A DNA stretch of 64,000 nucleotides, taken from positions 1-64,000 of the forward strand of contig NZ_LRUC01000051.1 of assembly GCF_001550095.1 (NCBI RefSeq), written 5' to 3'. The notes beneath the pieces were generated by a model that searched no databases, was not told the DNA's origin, and was given only the letters and a program-made list of their open reading frames with translations. This DNA is from Celeribacter ethanolicus (GTDB lineage Bacteria; Pseudomonadota; Alphaproteobacteria; Rhodobacterales; Rhodobacteraceae). Both the position numbers and the translations under genes were made by a program. Within the stretch, counting starts at the first letter, position 1, and every line of letters begins with the position of its first letter. Positions 48,870 through 58,961 of this stretch are shown one piece after another.

Positions 48870-49508
48870 ATGCTGCGCTATATTTACGGACAAGACCTTT
48901 GCCATTTCCCGCTGCTGCGCGACACCATGTTCCGGGACCGCGCCGACCAGTTCAAACGCCGTCTCGGATGGGACGTGCATGTCAATGCGGCGGGCGAGGA
49001 ACGTGACGAATACGACGAAATCAACCCGCTCTATGTGATCTGGCAGAAAGCCGACGGCACCCATGGTGGCTCGATGCGCTTTCTGCCGACGACGGGGGAC
49101 ACGATGGTGAACGATCACTTCCTGTTCCTGACCGACGGGGTTCGGATCGAAAGCCCGTTCATCTGGGAATGCACGCGGTTCTGCCTCGCTCCCGGTGCGG
49201 ATCGCCAGGTGACCGCCGCGCTGACGCTCGGCGCGGGGGAGATCATGGAGGAATTCCATCTCAAGCATTTCGTCGGCGTGTTCGACCCGCGCATGGAGCG
49301 CATCTATTCCCTGATGGGGCTCAAACCCGATGTGCTCGGCCGCTCGGGCGAGGGCCGCGAGGCGGTCGGTGTCGGGCTTTGGGAGATGCACGAGGATGTG
49401 TTTGTCCCGACGTTGGAAAAGGCCGGGATCGACCGTGAGACCTCGAAACGCTGGTTTCATGACGCCTTCGATCATCCCTTTGTCGAGGATCGGCGCGCGA
49501 TCGCCTGA
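48870..49508 (+). CDS. Acyl-homoserine-lactone synthase (LuxI type)
   Basis: Makes AHL signals from S-adenosylmethionine and acyl-ACP/CoA. The 212 residues start MLRYIYGQDLCHFPLLRDTM. Conserved Arg/Phe/Trp (FRDRADQFKRRLGWDVHV), Asp (DEYDEINPLYVIW), Arg (GGSMRFLPTT) and Glu/Arg (IWECTRFCL) positions of LuxI are present. AGGAG precedes the ATG. Paired with luxR; the acyl chain cannot be predicted. Confidence 0.94.
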   Translation: MLRYIYGQDLCHFPLLRDTMFRDRADQFKRRLGWDVHVNAAGEERDEYDEINPLYVIWQKADGTHGGSMRFLPTTGDTMVNDHFLFLTDGVRIESPFIWECTRFCLAPGADRQVTAALTLGAGEIMEEFHLKHFVGVFDPRMERIYSLMGLKPDVLGRSGEGREAVGVGLWEMHEDVFVPTLEKAGIDRETSKRWFHDAFDHPFVEDRRAIA

Positions 49509-49538
49509 TCCCTCTGGCGGACCCTGCGGGGGACCTTT

Positions 49539-51107
49539 ATGGTTCCCCGCATGACGCTGACCTTCTCCACCGATCAGGCCGAAGCCTTTGATGCCATCAC
49601 CTCGATGCTCGCACGTGTGGGGATCGACCTTGAAGATGGGATCATCACGCCGCAAGCCGCGGTGACGAACCAGCTCTGTGCCGTGATCGGCAAGGCCGGG
49701 TCGGGCAAGACGCTTTTGCTCTCAGAGCTTTACAAGGCACTGGACGCGGCAGGCGTGGAGATCGTCTCTGGCGATTGGGAAGGCAAAAAGCGCAAGGAAC
49801 GGCGCACGCTGGCCATCCTCGCGCCGACCAACAAGGCGGCCTCCGTGCTGCGCTCGCGCGGCGTGCCCGCGACGACGATCCACCGCATTCTCTACACTCC
49901 GGTCTATGACCCGGAATATGAGGCCATCGCGGAATGGCTGGCGGGCAATGGCAACCGACCCGATCTCGAGGGGCTCAACATCGAGGGGTTGACCGACGCG
50001 GCGCTCGACCGGGCCTATGCATTTTATCAGAACAACAAATCCATCCCCGGCGCGCTGGCGGCGGCGGGGCTTCGGGGGTCGGATTTCATCACCGGTTGGA
50101 AACGTCGCGAAGATCCGCTCGACATCGGTTTCATCGACGAGAGCTCGATGCTGGACAAACGCCAGTTCGAGGATTTGCAGGAAATTTTTCCAACGCTGGT
50201 GCTGTTCGGCGACCCGGCGCAGCTCGCGCCGGTGAACCAGTCGGGCGAGATGGTGTTCGAGAGCCTGCCTGAAGAGAAACAACATATCCTGCATCGCATT
50301 CACCGGCAGGAGGCGGACAGCCCGATCCTCGATCTGGCGCATGCGCTGGCAGACCCGCAACTGAGTTTCGAGCAATTCGAACGGATGATCGAGGACGCCG
50401 CCCGGCGCGACGACCGGGTGGTCTATGCGCAAAGGGTCGAAAGCGATCTCATGGCGCGTTCGCCCGTTCTGGTGTGGCGCAATGCGACGCGCATCCGGCT
50501 TATTCAGGCGTTTCGCCGTGTGTTCGACGCGCCCGAAGACGCGCTTTTGCCTGGCGAACCGCTGATCTGCGACGGGATCGAACTGCCGATGAAGCACCGC
50601 AAAAAACGGCTCGATCTCGAAGCACGCGGGCTGATCAAGGGCGCGCAGGTGGTCTATCTCGGGCCGGGGCGCAAGCCGGGGTTCTCGCGGCTGCATGTGA
50701 TGGGGGCGGAGGACCCGAACATCTCGGCGGCCTCCATCGTGAAAATCGAATTCCCGGACGAGGAAGAGCCGTTCATCCCCTATGCGGCTCGTATGGGGGC
50801 GGCGTTTTTGCATGGGGCGGCGGTGACGATCCACAAGGCGCAGGGCAGCCAGTGGGAGAATGTCCAGGTCTTCGCACCCGATCTTTATGCTGCTGCGCGG
50901 GCCGGACGGACGGAGGCGGGGATTCCCTTGTGGAAACGGCTGGCCTATGTGGCGATCACCCGGGCGGAAACGCGGCTTTTCTGGGTGACGCGGTCGATGC
51001 TGGCAAAGCCCTCGGGGCCGCTGTCCATCGCCGATCTGACCGCGAAAACGGCCGCGCCTCTGAAGCTTGAGCCGCAGACGGACATGGGATTCGACAAGGA
51101 CGTTTGA
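49539..51107 (+). CDS. ATP-dependent RecD-like helicase (AAA/UvrD_C_2)
   Basis: A 522-residue SF1 helicase with Walker A AVIGKAGSGKTLLLSELYKA (near 50), Walker B DIGFIDESSMLDKRQF, GDPAQLAPVNQSGEM, and the C-terminal AVTIHKAQGSQWENVQVF and VAITRAETRLFW motifs (UvrD_C_2). It resembles stand-alone RecD-type helicases (RecD2/TraA-like). ATG 49539 has GGGGGA 5 nt upstream; ATG 49551 has none. No partner genes nearby; located 30 bp after luxI. Confidence 0.9.
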   Translation: MVPRMTLTFSTDQAEAFDAITSMLARVGIDLEDGIITPQAAVTNQLCAVIGKAGSGKTLLLSELYKALDAAGVEIVSGDWEGKKRKERRTLAILAPTNKAASVLRSRGVPATTIHRILYTPVYDPEYEAIAEWLAGNGNRPDLEGLNIEGLTDAALDRAYAFYQNNKSIPGALAAAGLRGSDFITGWKRREDPLDIGFIDESSMLDKRQFEDLQEIFPTLVLFGDPAQLAPVNQSGEMVFESLPEEKQHILHRIHRQEADSPILDLAHALADPQLSFEQFERMIEDAARRDDRVVYAQRVESDLMARSPVLVWRNATRIRLIQAFRRVFDAPEDALLPGEPLICDGIELPMKHRKKRLDLEARGLIKGAQVVYLGPGRKPGFSRLHVMGAEDPNISAASIVKIEFPDEEEPFIPYAARMGAAFLHGAAVTIHKAQGSQWENVQVFAPDLYAAARAGRTEAGIPLWKRLAYVAITRAETRLFWVTRSMLAKPSGPLSIADLTAKTAAPLKLEPQTDMGFDKDV

Positions 51108-51159
51108 AGCGCCGGGCTTTTCACCTGAGACATCCCGGAGAAAGGCCGACCGCTTTGCT

Positions 51160-51903
51160 TCAACGCCGGATCAGGCGGAACACCTCGGAAGCGGCCCAGC
51201 CGGAGAGCGCGGCGATCGCCAGCGCCATGAGGCCGTAGATCAGCGCCTGAGAATAGGCGAGGTTGTAGAGCCAGCGCTCGATCCCGACCTTCTGGACATT
51301 GATCGAGGTGCCGTAGCTGTCGATCACTTCACCGTCGCGGACAAGGAAAATCCGCGTGGCATAGGCGCCTTCGACGATGTTGGCGGGCAGCGCGATGGAA
51401 GTGTCGAACAGCGTGTCGGCGCTCAACACGACCTCGCCCTCGCGGGTGCGGTAGAGATCGTCCTTTTGCCGCAATTCGATCAAGGCTTCGCGCGCCGGGT
51501 TGCCACGCAGGGCGGGCAGGATGCGTTTGTCGGCGGTGATCTTCCAAAGGCTGTCGGTCAGGGGCGGCAGAATGTCGGCAATCGGACGGGTCGAGGCGAC
51601 GGTGTAGAAGGTCGGCGTATGGCCGATGACTTGGGCCTCGACATTGATCCAGATGCCGAACCGGCGATCCTTGCGGCGGATGGTTTCCACCTGTTCCGGT
51701 CCGGCGACGGTGATGATCACGTCGAGCGGACTGTCCGTCGGGACGGGCTTGTCACGCTTCACCGCGCCGAACACGAGAATTTCGGAGCCGTCGAAATTGG
51801 CGTTTACAGAGACGCGGGTCTGCGACAGGGCGGCGACCACCTGTTCGGCCTGCGCGCCAAAGGGCAGGAGGCAAAGGAGGAGAAGGGCGAAAATCCGAGA
51901 CAT
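51160..51903 (-). CDS. TIGR02186 family membrane-anchored protein
   Basis: A 247-residue exported protein with a Sec signal (MSRIFALLLLCLLPFGAQAE), a beta-rich periplasmic domain and a C-terminal TM segment (ALIYGLMALAIAALSGWAAS, about 222-242). It matches the conserved-hypothetical family TIGR02186. ATG 51903 overlaps the stop of the TSUP gene (TGATG), so translation is coupled. The family is typically found with TSUP permeases, suggesting an accessory role in sulfur-anion export (inference). Confidence 0.85.
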   Translation of the reverse strand: MSRIFALLLLCLLPFGAQAEQVVAALSQTRVSVNANFDGSEILVFGAVKRDKPVPTDSPLDVIITVAGPEQVETIRRKDRRFGIWINVEAQVIGHTPTFYTVASTRPIADILPPLTDSLWKITADKRILPALRGNPAREALIELRQKDDLYRTREGEVVLSADTLFDTSIALPANIVEGAYATRIFLVRDGEVIDSYGTSINVQKVGIERWLYNLAYSQALIYGLMALAIAALSGWAASEVFRLIRR

Positions 51904-52811
51904 CACGACCCCAGCGAATAGAGATCTTTGGGCGGGATCAACAGGTCGATCCCGAGCTTGAGGCAAACGGCGAGCACCAGAAGGGCAAGCGCGATGCGGA
52001 GCTGTTCGGCTTTGAGTTTCAGCCCGATCTGGGTGCCGATCTGCGCCCCGATGACACCGCCGACCAGCAGGAGGAAGGCCAGAAGCACATCGACCGTATG
52101 GTTGGTGTAGGCGTGCAGCAGCGTGGTGAACCCGGCGGTGAAGATGATCTGAAACAGCGAGGTGCCGATCACCACCTTGGTGGGCATGCCGAGGATGTAG
52201 ATCATCGCAGGCACCATGATGAAGCCGCCGCCCACGCCCATCACCGCGCCGAGCATGCCGACCATGACGCCGACGGCGATGGGCGGAATGGCGGAGATAT
52301 AGAGCCCGGAGGCGCGAAACTTCATCTTGAAGGGCAGGGTGTGGACCCAGAGGTGCTTTTTGCGCGCGGGACGTCCGCCGGGGCGGCCTCTGGCGCGTCT
52401 GATCGCCCGGATCGACTCAATCAGCATGAGAAAGCCGATGATGCCGAGAAAGACGACGTAACAGAGCGTCACCAGCAGATCGACCTGCCCAAGCGCTTTC
52501 AGCATGTTGAAAATCTGGATGCCGATGGCGGAGCCGACAAGACCGCCGATCAGCAGAACCACGCCCATCTTGATGTCGACGGTCTTGCGCTTGAAATGCG
52601 CGAGCACGCCGGAGACGGAGGAGGCGACGATCTGGTTGGCGGAGGTGGCGACAGCCACGGCGGGCGGAATACCGACGAAGAACAACAAGGGCGTGATGAG
52701 AAAGCCGCCACCGACGCCGAACATGCCGGAGAGAACGCCGACGATACCGCCCAGCCCGAGTAGGGTGAAGGCGTTGACCGAGACTTCTGCGATGGGGAGG
52801 AAAATCTGCAT
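51903..52811 (-). CDS. TSUP-family sulfite exporter (TauE/SafE)
   Basis: A 302-residue inner-membrane permease with about eight or nine hydrophobic segments. Signatures: GVLSGMFGVGGGFLITPLLF near residue 24 and MLGAVMGVGGGFIMVPAMIY near residue 181, the paired TSUP motifs. Co-transcribed with the TIGR02186 gene through a TGATG overlap. Substrate may be sulfite or another anion; unproven. Confidence 0.9.
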   Translation of the reverse strand: MQIFLPIAEVSVNAFTLLGLGGIVGVLSGMFGVGGGFLITPLLFFVGIPPAVAVATSANQIVASSVSGVLAHFKRKTVDIKMGVVLLIGGLVGSAIGIQIFNMLKALGQVDLLVTLCYVVFLGIIGFLMLIESIRAIRRARGRPGGRPARKKHLWVHTLPFKMKFRASGLYISAIPPIAVGVMVGMLGAVMGVGGGFIMVPAMIYILGMPTKVVIGTSLFQIIFTAGFTTLLHAYTNHTVDVLLAFLLLVGGVIGAQIGTQIGLKLKAEQLRIALALLVLAVCLKLGIDLLIPPKDLYSLGS

Positions 52812-52895
52812 GTGCGGGTCTTTCGCGTCGGCTTTCTTTCAGCAATGCAATGATTTGCCTGTGCCGTCAAATGCTGAGCCGGGGCGGCGCTGTAA

Positions 52896-52919
52896 AAAAC
52901 GGGCCCGAAGGCCCGTTTT
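52896..52919 (-). terminator. Terminator after nucleoside ABC transporter operon
   Basis: AAAACGGGCC-CGAA-GGCCCGTTTT, with the A run read as a T tract on the minus strand. It lies 22 bp past the last permease stop. Confidence 0.88.
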
Positions 52920-52940
52920 CAGAAGGGCTGAAACGGGGTT

Positions 52941-53903
52941 TCAGCGTTCCTTCACATAGGATTGACCGCTGGCGCGCGGCGGGATCGCCTTGCCGACGAA
53001 ACCGGCGAGGATGATCACGGTCAGGATGTAGGGCAGGGCCTGCATGAACTGCACCGGGATGACGATGTCGCCCAATGCGATGGATTGATAGCGGTTGCCG
53101 ATGGCCTCCAGAAGGCCGAACAGCAGCGTCGCCCAGAGCGCATACCACGGACGCCATTTCGCAAAGATCAGGGCCGCGAGTGCGATATAACCACGCCCCG
53201 CCGACATATCCTTGACGAAACCTGCCGCCAGAGAGGCGAGATAGGTGCCCGCCAGACCGCAGAGCACACCGGCGATCACCAGAGCCGCGTAGCGCAGGCG
53301 CACGACGGAAATCCCGGCGGTATCCACGGCGCTGGGGTTTTCGCCCACGGCGCGCAGGCGCAGACCGAAACGGGAGCGATACAGCACCCACCAGGACAGC
53401 GGCACCGCCAGAAGCGCCAGATAGGTGAGCGCGGTGTGGCCAGAAATCAGCTCGTCATAGGCCGGACCGATCACCGGGATTTTCGCCATGGCGTCGGAGA
53501 AGGGCAGGTTCCACGGGGCAAAACGTCCGTCACCGCTCAGGGACGGGGTGCGCCCGCCGAGTTGGAACCAGCTTTGGCCGACGACGACGGTGAGACCGGC
53601 GGCGAGAAAGTTGAGCGCCACGCCGGAAATCAGTTGATCGCCCTTGAAGGTGATCGAGGCCAGCCCGTGGATCATCGAGAAGGCGAGAGAGCCTGCAACC
53701 CCTGCCAGAAGCCCGATCCAGATCGAGCCGGTCACGGCGGCGGCTGCGCCGGAGAGGAAGGCGGCGATGAGCAGCTTGCCCTCAAGCCCGATGTCCACCA
53801 CGCCCGCGCGTTCGGAAAACAGACCGGCGAGGCAGGTCAGAAGCAGGGGCGTCGCGAGACGCACGGAGCTGTCGAGGATCTGGATGATCGTGAGATAGTC
53901 CAT
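52941..53903 (-). CDS. BMP-type nucleoside ABC transporter permease (second)
   Basis: A 320-residue inner-membrane permease starting MDYLTIIQILDSSVRLATPL. It has about eight to ten hydrophobic segments and the BPD_transp_2 block LFSERAGVVDIGLEGKLLIA, typical of NupC/YufQ-type permeases. Start 53903 lies 1 nt past the stop of the first permease. Last gene of the bmp-ATPase-permease-permease operon. Confidence 0.92.
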   Translation of the reverse strand: MDYLTIIQILDSSVRLATPLLLTCLAGLFSERAGVVDIGLEGKLLIAAFLSGAAAAVTGSIWIGLLAGVAGSLAFSMIHGLASITFKGDQLISGVALNFLAAGLTVVVGQSWFQLGGRTPSLSGDGRFAPWNLPFSDAMAKIPVIGPAYDELISGHTALTYLALLAVPLSWWVLYRSRFGLRLRAVGENPSAVDTAGISVVRLRYAALVIAGVLCGLAGTYLASLAAGFVKDMSAGRGYIALAALIFAKWRPWYALWATLLFGLLEAIGNRYQSIALGDIVIPVQFMQALPYILTVIILAGFVGKAIPPRASGQSYVKER

Positions 53904-53904
53904 C

Positions 53905-54998
53905 TTACGCCTCCTTCTTTTTGCTGAACGCGAGGAACAGCTTTTCAAGCGGCACCCGCACCATGTTGTCGAGCGCGCCGGTGAACATGATCACCAGCGC
54001 CTGGATCACCACGACCAGCTCGCGCGGGATCGATTCCCAGAACGCCAGTTCCGCACCGCCCTGATAGAGGAAGCCGAACAGGATCGAAGCGAGGAAAATG
54101 CCGATCGGATGGTTGCGTCCCATGAGCGCCACCGCGATGCCGATGAAGCCCGCGCCCTCGACCGCGTTGTCGATCAGGCGCTCGGCCTCGCCCATGACGT
54201 TGTTGATCGCCATGAGACCGGCGAGCGCGCCGGAGATCAGCATGGCGATGATCACGATCCGCGCTGGATTGATCCCCGCATATTTCGCCGCCGATTCCGA
54301 CTGGCCATAGGCGCGGATCTCATAGCCGAGACGGGTGCGCCAGATCAGCACATAGAAGGCGACGGAGGCCAGAATGGCCACGAGGAAGGACATGTTCGCC
54401 GGCGCGTTCTTGTTGAAACTTATGCCGAAGGGGGCCAGCATTTCATGGAAGGTCGGCAGGTGTGCCCCTGCCGGGAAACGCGCGCTCTCCGTGAGCATGG
54501 AGCCCGGCACTTTGAGGATGTTCAGGATGACATAGCCCACCAGAGCGGCGCCGATGTAGTTGAACATGATCGTGGTGATGACGATATGGCTGCCGCGCTT
54601 GGCCTGAAGCCAGGCCGGGATAAAGGCCCAGGCCGCGCCAAACAGCGCCCCGCCGATCATCGCCGCCGGAAGCGCGAGCGCCCAGTGCGGCCACGGCACC
54701 GAAAGGCAGACCAGCGTGACGCCAAGTCCGCCCAAAGTCGCCTGCCCCTCGCCGCCGATGTTGAACAGCCGGGCGTGATAGGCGACCGCCACGGAGAGGC
54801 CGGTGAAGATGAAGTTCGTGGCGTAGTAGAGCGTGTAGCCGACCCCTTGGGTCGAGCCGAACGCGCCCTGCACCATGGTTTTGATCGCCATGATCGGATC
54901 TTTGCCGATGGCCCAGATCACCACGCCGGAAAAGAAGAAGGCGATCAGGATGGAGATCAGCGGAATGAGGATGGCATCCGCCCATTTCGGCATTTTGC

Positions 54999-55002
<4 letters not shown>
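53905..55002 (-). CDS. BMP-type nucleoside ABC transporter permease (first)
   Basis: A 365-residue inner-membrane permease with about ten hydrophobic segments, starting MSKMPKWADAILIPLISILI. The NIGGEGQATLGGLGVTLV loop and VITTIMFNYIGAALVGYV block are typical of BPD_transp_2 permeases of purine/nucleoside importers. It overlaps the ATPase by ATGA. Confidence 0.93.
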
Positions 55003-56615
<1,613 letters not shown>

Positions 56616-56622
56616 GTGAGAC

Positions 56623-57627
56623 TTACTCACCCGGTTTGTCGAAGGCCGGGCAGGTTTCGTCGGACATGTAGTCATGCACCACGACCTCGCCGGAGATGAT
56701 CTTCGCGGTGGCGTCGTCCATCGCGGCTTTCATTTCCGGGGTGATCAGGGCTTCGTTGTATTCGTCGATGGCGGCACCGACGCCGTCATTCGCGAGCCCC
56801 ATAACGAAGAGACCGGTTTCCAGGTCTTCGCCCTGCATGAAGGCGTCATAGACCGCGTTGTCGACGCGCTTGACCATCGAGGTCAGGACGTGACCCGGCT
56901 GCAGGAAGTTCTGGTTGCTGTCGACGCCGATGGCGAGCATGCCCTCGTCCGCTGCGGTTTGCAGCACGCCGAGACCGGTGCCGCCCGCCGCCGCGAAGAC
57001 CACTTCGGAGCCAGCCGCTTTTTGCGCGCGGGTCAGCTCGCCGCCCTTCACCGGGTCGTTCCAGGCTTCGGGCTTGGTGCCAGTCATGTTGACGATGACC
57101 TTGCCGTCGGGTTTCACGGATTTGAAGCCCTGAGCATAGCCGCAGGCGAATTTGGAGATCAGCGGGATGTCCATGCCGCCGACGAAGGAGACGGTGTCGC
57201 CTTTCGCGGCATAGGCGGCGGCGATGCCGACGATATAGGAACCTTCCTCTTCCTTGAACACGATGGAGCGCACGTTCGGTGCGTCGGCCACGCCGTCGAT
57301 GATGACGAATTTCGTGTCCGGGAAGTCGGGAGCCACGGTTTCGAGCGCGGTGGAGAAGGAGAAACCGGCCATCACGATCGGGTTGAAACCGTTTTCGGCG
57401 AAGCGACGCAGCGCCTGTTCGCGCTGGGCGTCGGATTGCAGTTCGACGTCACGATAGGAACCGCCGGTTTCGGCTTTCCAGCGCTCGGCCCCGTTGTAGG
57501 AGCTTTCATTGAAGGATTTGTCGAACTTGCCACCGAGGTCGAAGATGATCGCCGGGTCGGCCAGAGCGGTGCCGGAGGTCAGCGCCAGAGCGGCGGCTGC
57601 GCCGAGAAAGCTTTTCATCAGGGTCAT
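56623..57627 (-). CDS. BMP-family substrate-binding protein of nucleoside ABC transporter
   Basis: A 334-residue periplasmic binding protein with a Sec signal MTLMKSFLGAAAALALTSGT and a mature BMP fold (DPAIIFDLGGKFDKSFNESS near the start, then GGMDIPLISKFACGYAQGFK). BMP proteins such as PnrA bind purine nucleosides, so this is a likely nucleoside importer; no lipobox Cys is visible. GGGAG lies 6 nt before the ATG. First gene of its operon. Confidence 0.92.
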   Translation of the reverse strand: MTLMKSFLGAAAALALTSGTALADPAIIFDLGGKFDKSFNESSYNGAERWKAETGGSYRDVELQSDAQREQALRRFAENGFNPIVMAGFSFSTALETVAPDFPDTKFVIIDGVADAPNVRSIVFKEEEGSYIVGIAAAYAAKGDTVSFVGGMDIPLISKFACGYAQGFKSVKPDGKVIVNMTGTKPEAWNDPVKGGELTRAQKAAGSEVVFAAAGGTGLGVLQTAADEGMLAIGVDSNQNFLQPGHVLTSMVKRVDNAVYDAFMQGEDLETGLFVMGLANDGVGAAIDEYNEALITPEMKAAMDDATAKIISGEVVVHDYMSDETCPAFDKPGE

Positions 57628-57791
57628 GGTAATCTCCCGTTCAGGTACTTGTATTGGGGGCATCCCATGCCGCCTCCGGGACCTTTCCCGCAGCGGTCAC
57701 GTCATGACCCGTGTAAGCGCGCAACACGCGCACCTTGACCCGGATTAGGGCGTGTCCCTGTCCGGGGGTCAATACACATTTTACCATATTT

Positions 57792-57803
57792 GACCAATCG
57801 GTC
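57792..57803. promoter_or_regulatory. Candidate TetR-type operator upstream of BMP operon
   Basis: GACCAATCGGTC is a palindrome with one mismatched pair, 165 bp upstream of the BMP start, next to AT-rich sequence that could be the promoter. Such sites are common for TetR-family repressors; no regulator gene lies beside it. Confidence 0.45.
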
Positions 57804-57837
57804 GCAGTTCCTCCGGGGATTGCGGGTCTGCGCACAG

Positions 57838-57861
57838 TATGACGTAGGGTATGACGTAGGG
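57838..57861. repeat. Tandem 12-bp repeat beside rimI
   Basis: TATGACGTAGGG occurs twice in a row (57838-57849 and 57850-57861), abutting the rimI stop. The 12-mer TGACGTAGGGTT formed by the second copy (57852-57863) also occurs at 48718-48729 after luxR, and TGACGTAAGG is at 45982 between ecm and ccr. Confidence 0.6.
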
Positions 57862-58305
57862 TTACGTCTGTTTTATGCGCTTTGTGAACACCAGAGCGTC
57901 GATTTTCGGCCCTTCGGGGGGGGCGTAATAGCCCTTGCGCCGCCCGGATTCGCAATAACCTTCCGAGAGATAGAGCGAAATCGCGACGGTGTTATCGGTG
58001 GCGACCTCGAGAAAGGCGTCCTCTGCGCCGCGCGCGCGGGCTTCGGCCTCGTAGTCCTGCAAGGCAAGCCGTCCGAGGCTGCGACCTCGGGCCTCGGGGG
58101 CGACGGCGAGGGTGAGAAGCTCGGCCTCTCCCGCCACGGCGCGCCCGAGGGCGAAGGAGGGGCCCTCGCCGGTCACCAGAAACACGGTGGGAGACGTAAG
58201 AAGGTCCGCGAATTCCTTCGCGGACCAAGGGCGTGGTGTGGTGAAACAGGCCGCATGCAGGGCGGCCAGATCCTCTGGCGTCAGATCGGACACGCGGGTG
58301 GCCAC
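57862..58305 (-). CDS. rimI: GNAT acetyltransferase, RimI-like
   Basis: A 147-residue protein with a GNAT fold, resembling ribosomal protein S18 alanine N-acetyltransferase. LLTLAVAPEARGRSLGRLAL is the acetyl-CoA motif A (about 67-86), and LEVATDNTVAISLYLSEGYC motif B follows. The stop lies 10 bp after the Nfu gene's end on the same strand. RimI specificity is inferred. Confidence 0.82.
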   Translation of the reverse strand: MATRVSDLTPEDLAALHAACFTTPRPWSAKEFADLLTSPTVFLVTGEGPSFALGRAVAGEAELLTLAVAPEARGRSLGRLALQDYEAEARARGAEDAFLEVATDNTVAISLYLSEGYCESGRRKGYYAPPEGPKIDALVFTKRIKQT

Positions 58306-58315
58306 GTGGTCGATC

Positions 58316-58879
58316 TCAGGCCGCGACCGGGCGCACTTCGAGCACTTCGGGGATGTAATGGCGCAGCAGGTTTTCGATGCCCATTTTCAGCGTGAGCGTC
58401 GAGGAGGGGCAGCCCGCGCAGGCGCCCTGCATATGCAGGTAGACGATGCCGCGATCGAAACCGTGGAAGGTGATGTCGCCGCCGTCCTGCGCCACAGCCG
58501 GACGCACGCGGGTGTCCAGAAGTTCCTTGATCTGCTGGACGATCTCGCTGTCCGGGCCGTCGTGATCGGCATGACCGGCAGGGGCGGTGTTCTCGCCCTC
58601 CATCACCGGGTCTCCGGATTGGAAATGCTCCATGATCGCGCCGAGGATCGCCGGTTTCACATGGTCCCAGTCGGTGGCTTCGTCTTTCGTGACGGTGACG
58701 AAATCGGAGCCGAAGAACACGCCGGTGACATTGCCGACCTTGAAGATGCGCGTGGCCAGGGGCGAGGCGGTTGCGGCCTCGGGCGTGGTAAAATCCGCCG
58801 TGCCGGTTTCCAGAACGGTCTGGCCGGGCAGAAATTTCAGCGTGGCGGGGTTCGGCGTGGATTCGGTCTGGATGAACAT
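58316..58879 (-). CDS. Nfu-type iron-sulfur scaffold protein
   Basis: A 187-residue protein starting MFIQTESTPNPATLKFLPGQ, the Nfu N-domain, with a C-terminal NifU-like domain (about 105-180) with MQGACAGCPSSTLTLKMGI; the CxxC in GACAGCPSS binds a bridging cluster. It acts in Fe-S carrier/repair. AAGGA lies 9 nt before ATG 58879. An Iron-Rhodo-like palindrome lies 59 bp upstream, fitting Fe-S-responsive control. Confidence 0.93.
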   Translation of the reverse strand: MFIQTESTPNPATLKFLPGQTVLETGTADFTTPEAATASPLATRIFKVGNVTGVFFGSDFVTVTKDEATDWDHVKPAILGAIMEHFQSGDPVMEGENTAPAGHADHDGPDSEIVQQIKELLDTRVRPAVAQDGGDITFHGFDRGIVYLHMQGACAGCPSSTLTLKMGIENLLRHYIPEVLEVRPVAA

Positions 58880-58937
58880 GGCGCGTATTCCTTAGTGATC
58901 AGGTCGGATATGCGCTTTTCAGCGCCGAAAGTCAATA

Positions 58938-58954
58938 TTTAGAACGGTTCTAAA
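58938..58954. promoter_or_regulatory. Iron-Rhodo-like palindrome upstream of Nfu gene
   Basis: TTTAGAAC-G-GTTCTAAA is a perfect 8-bp inverted repeat with a 1-nt centre. It lies 59 bp upstream of the Nfu ATG. From memory, it resembles the Iron-Rhodo box bound by IscR in Rhodobacterales. Confidence 0.65.
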
Positions 58955-58961
58955 CCGGATG

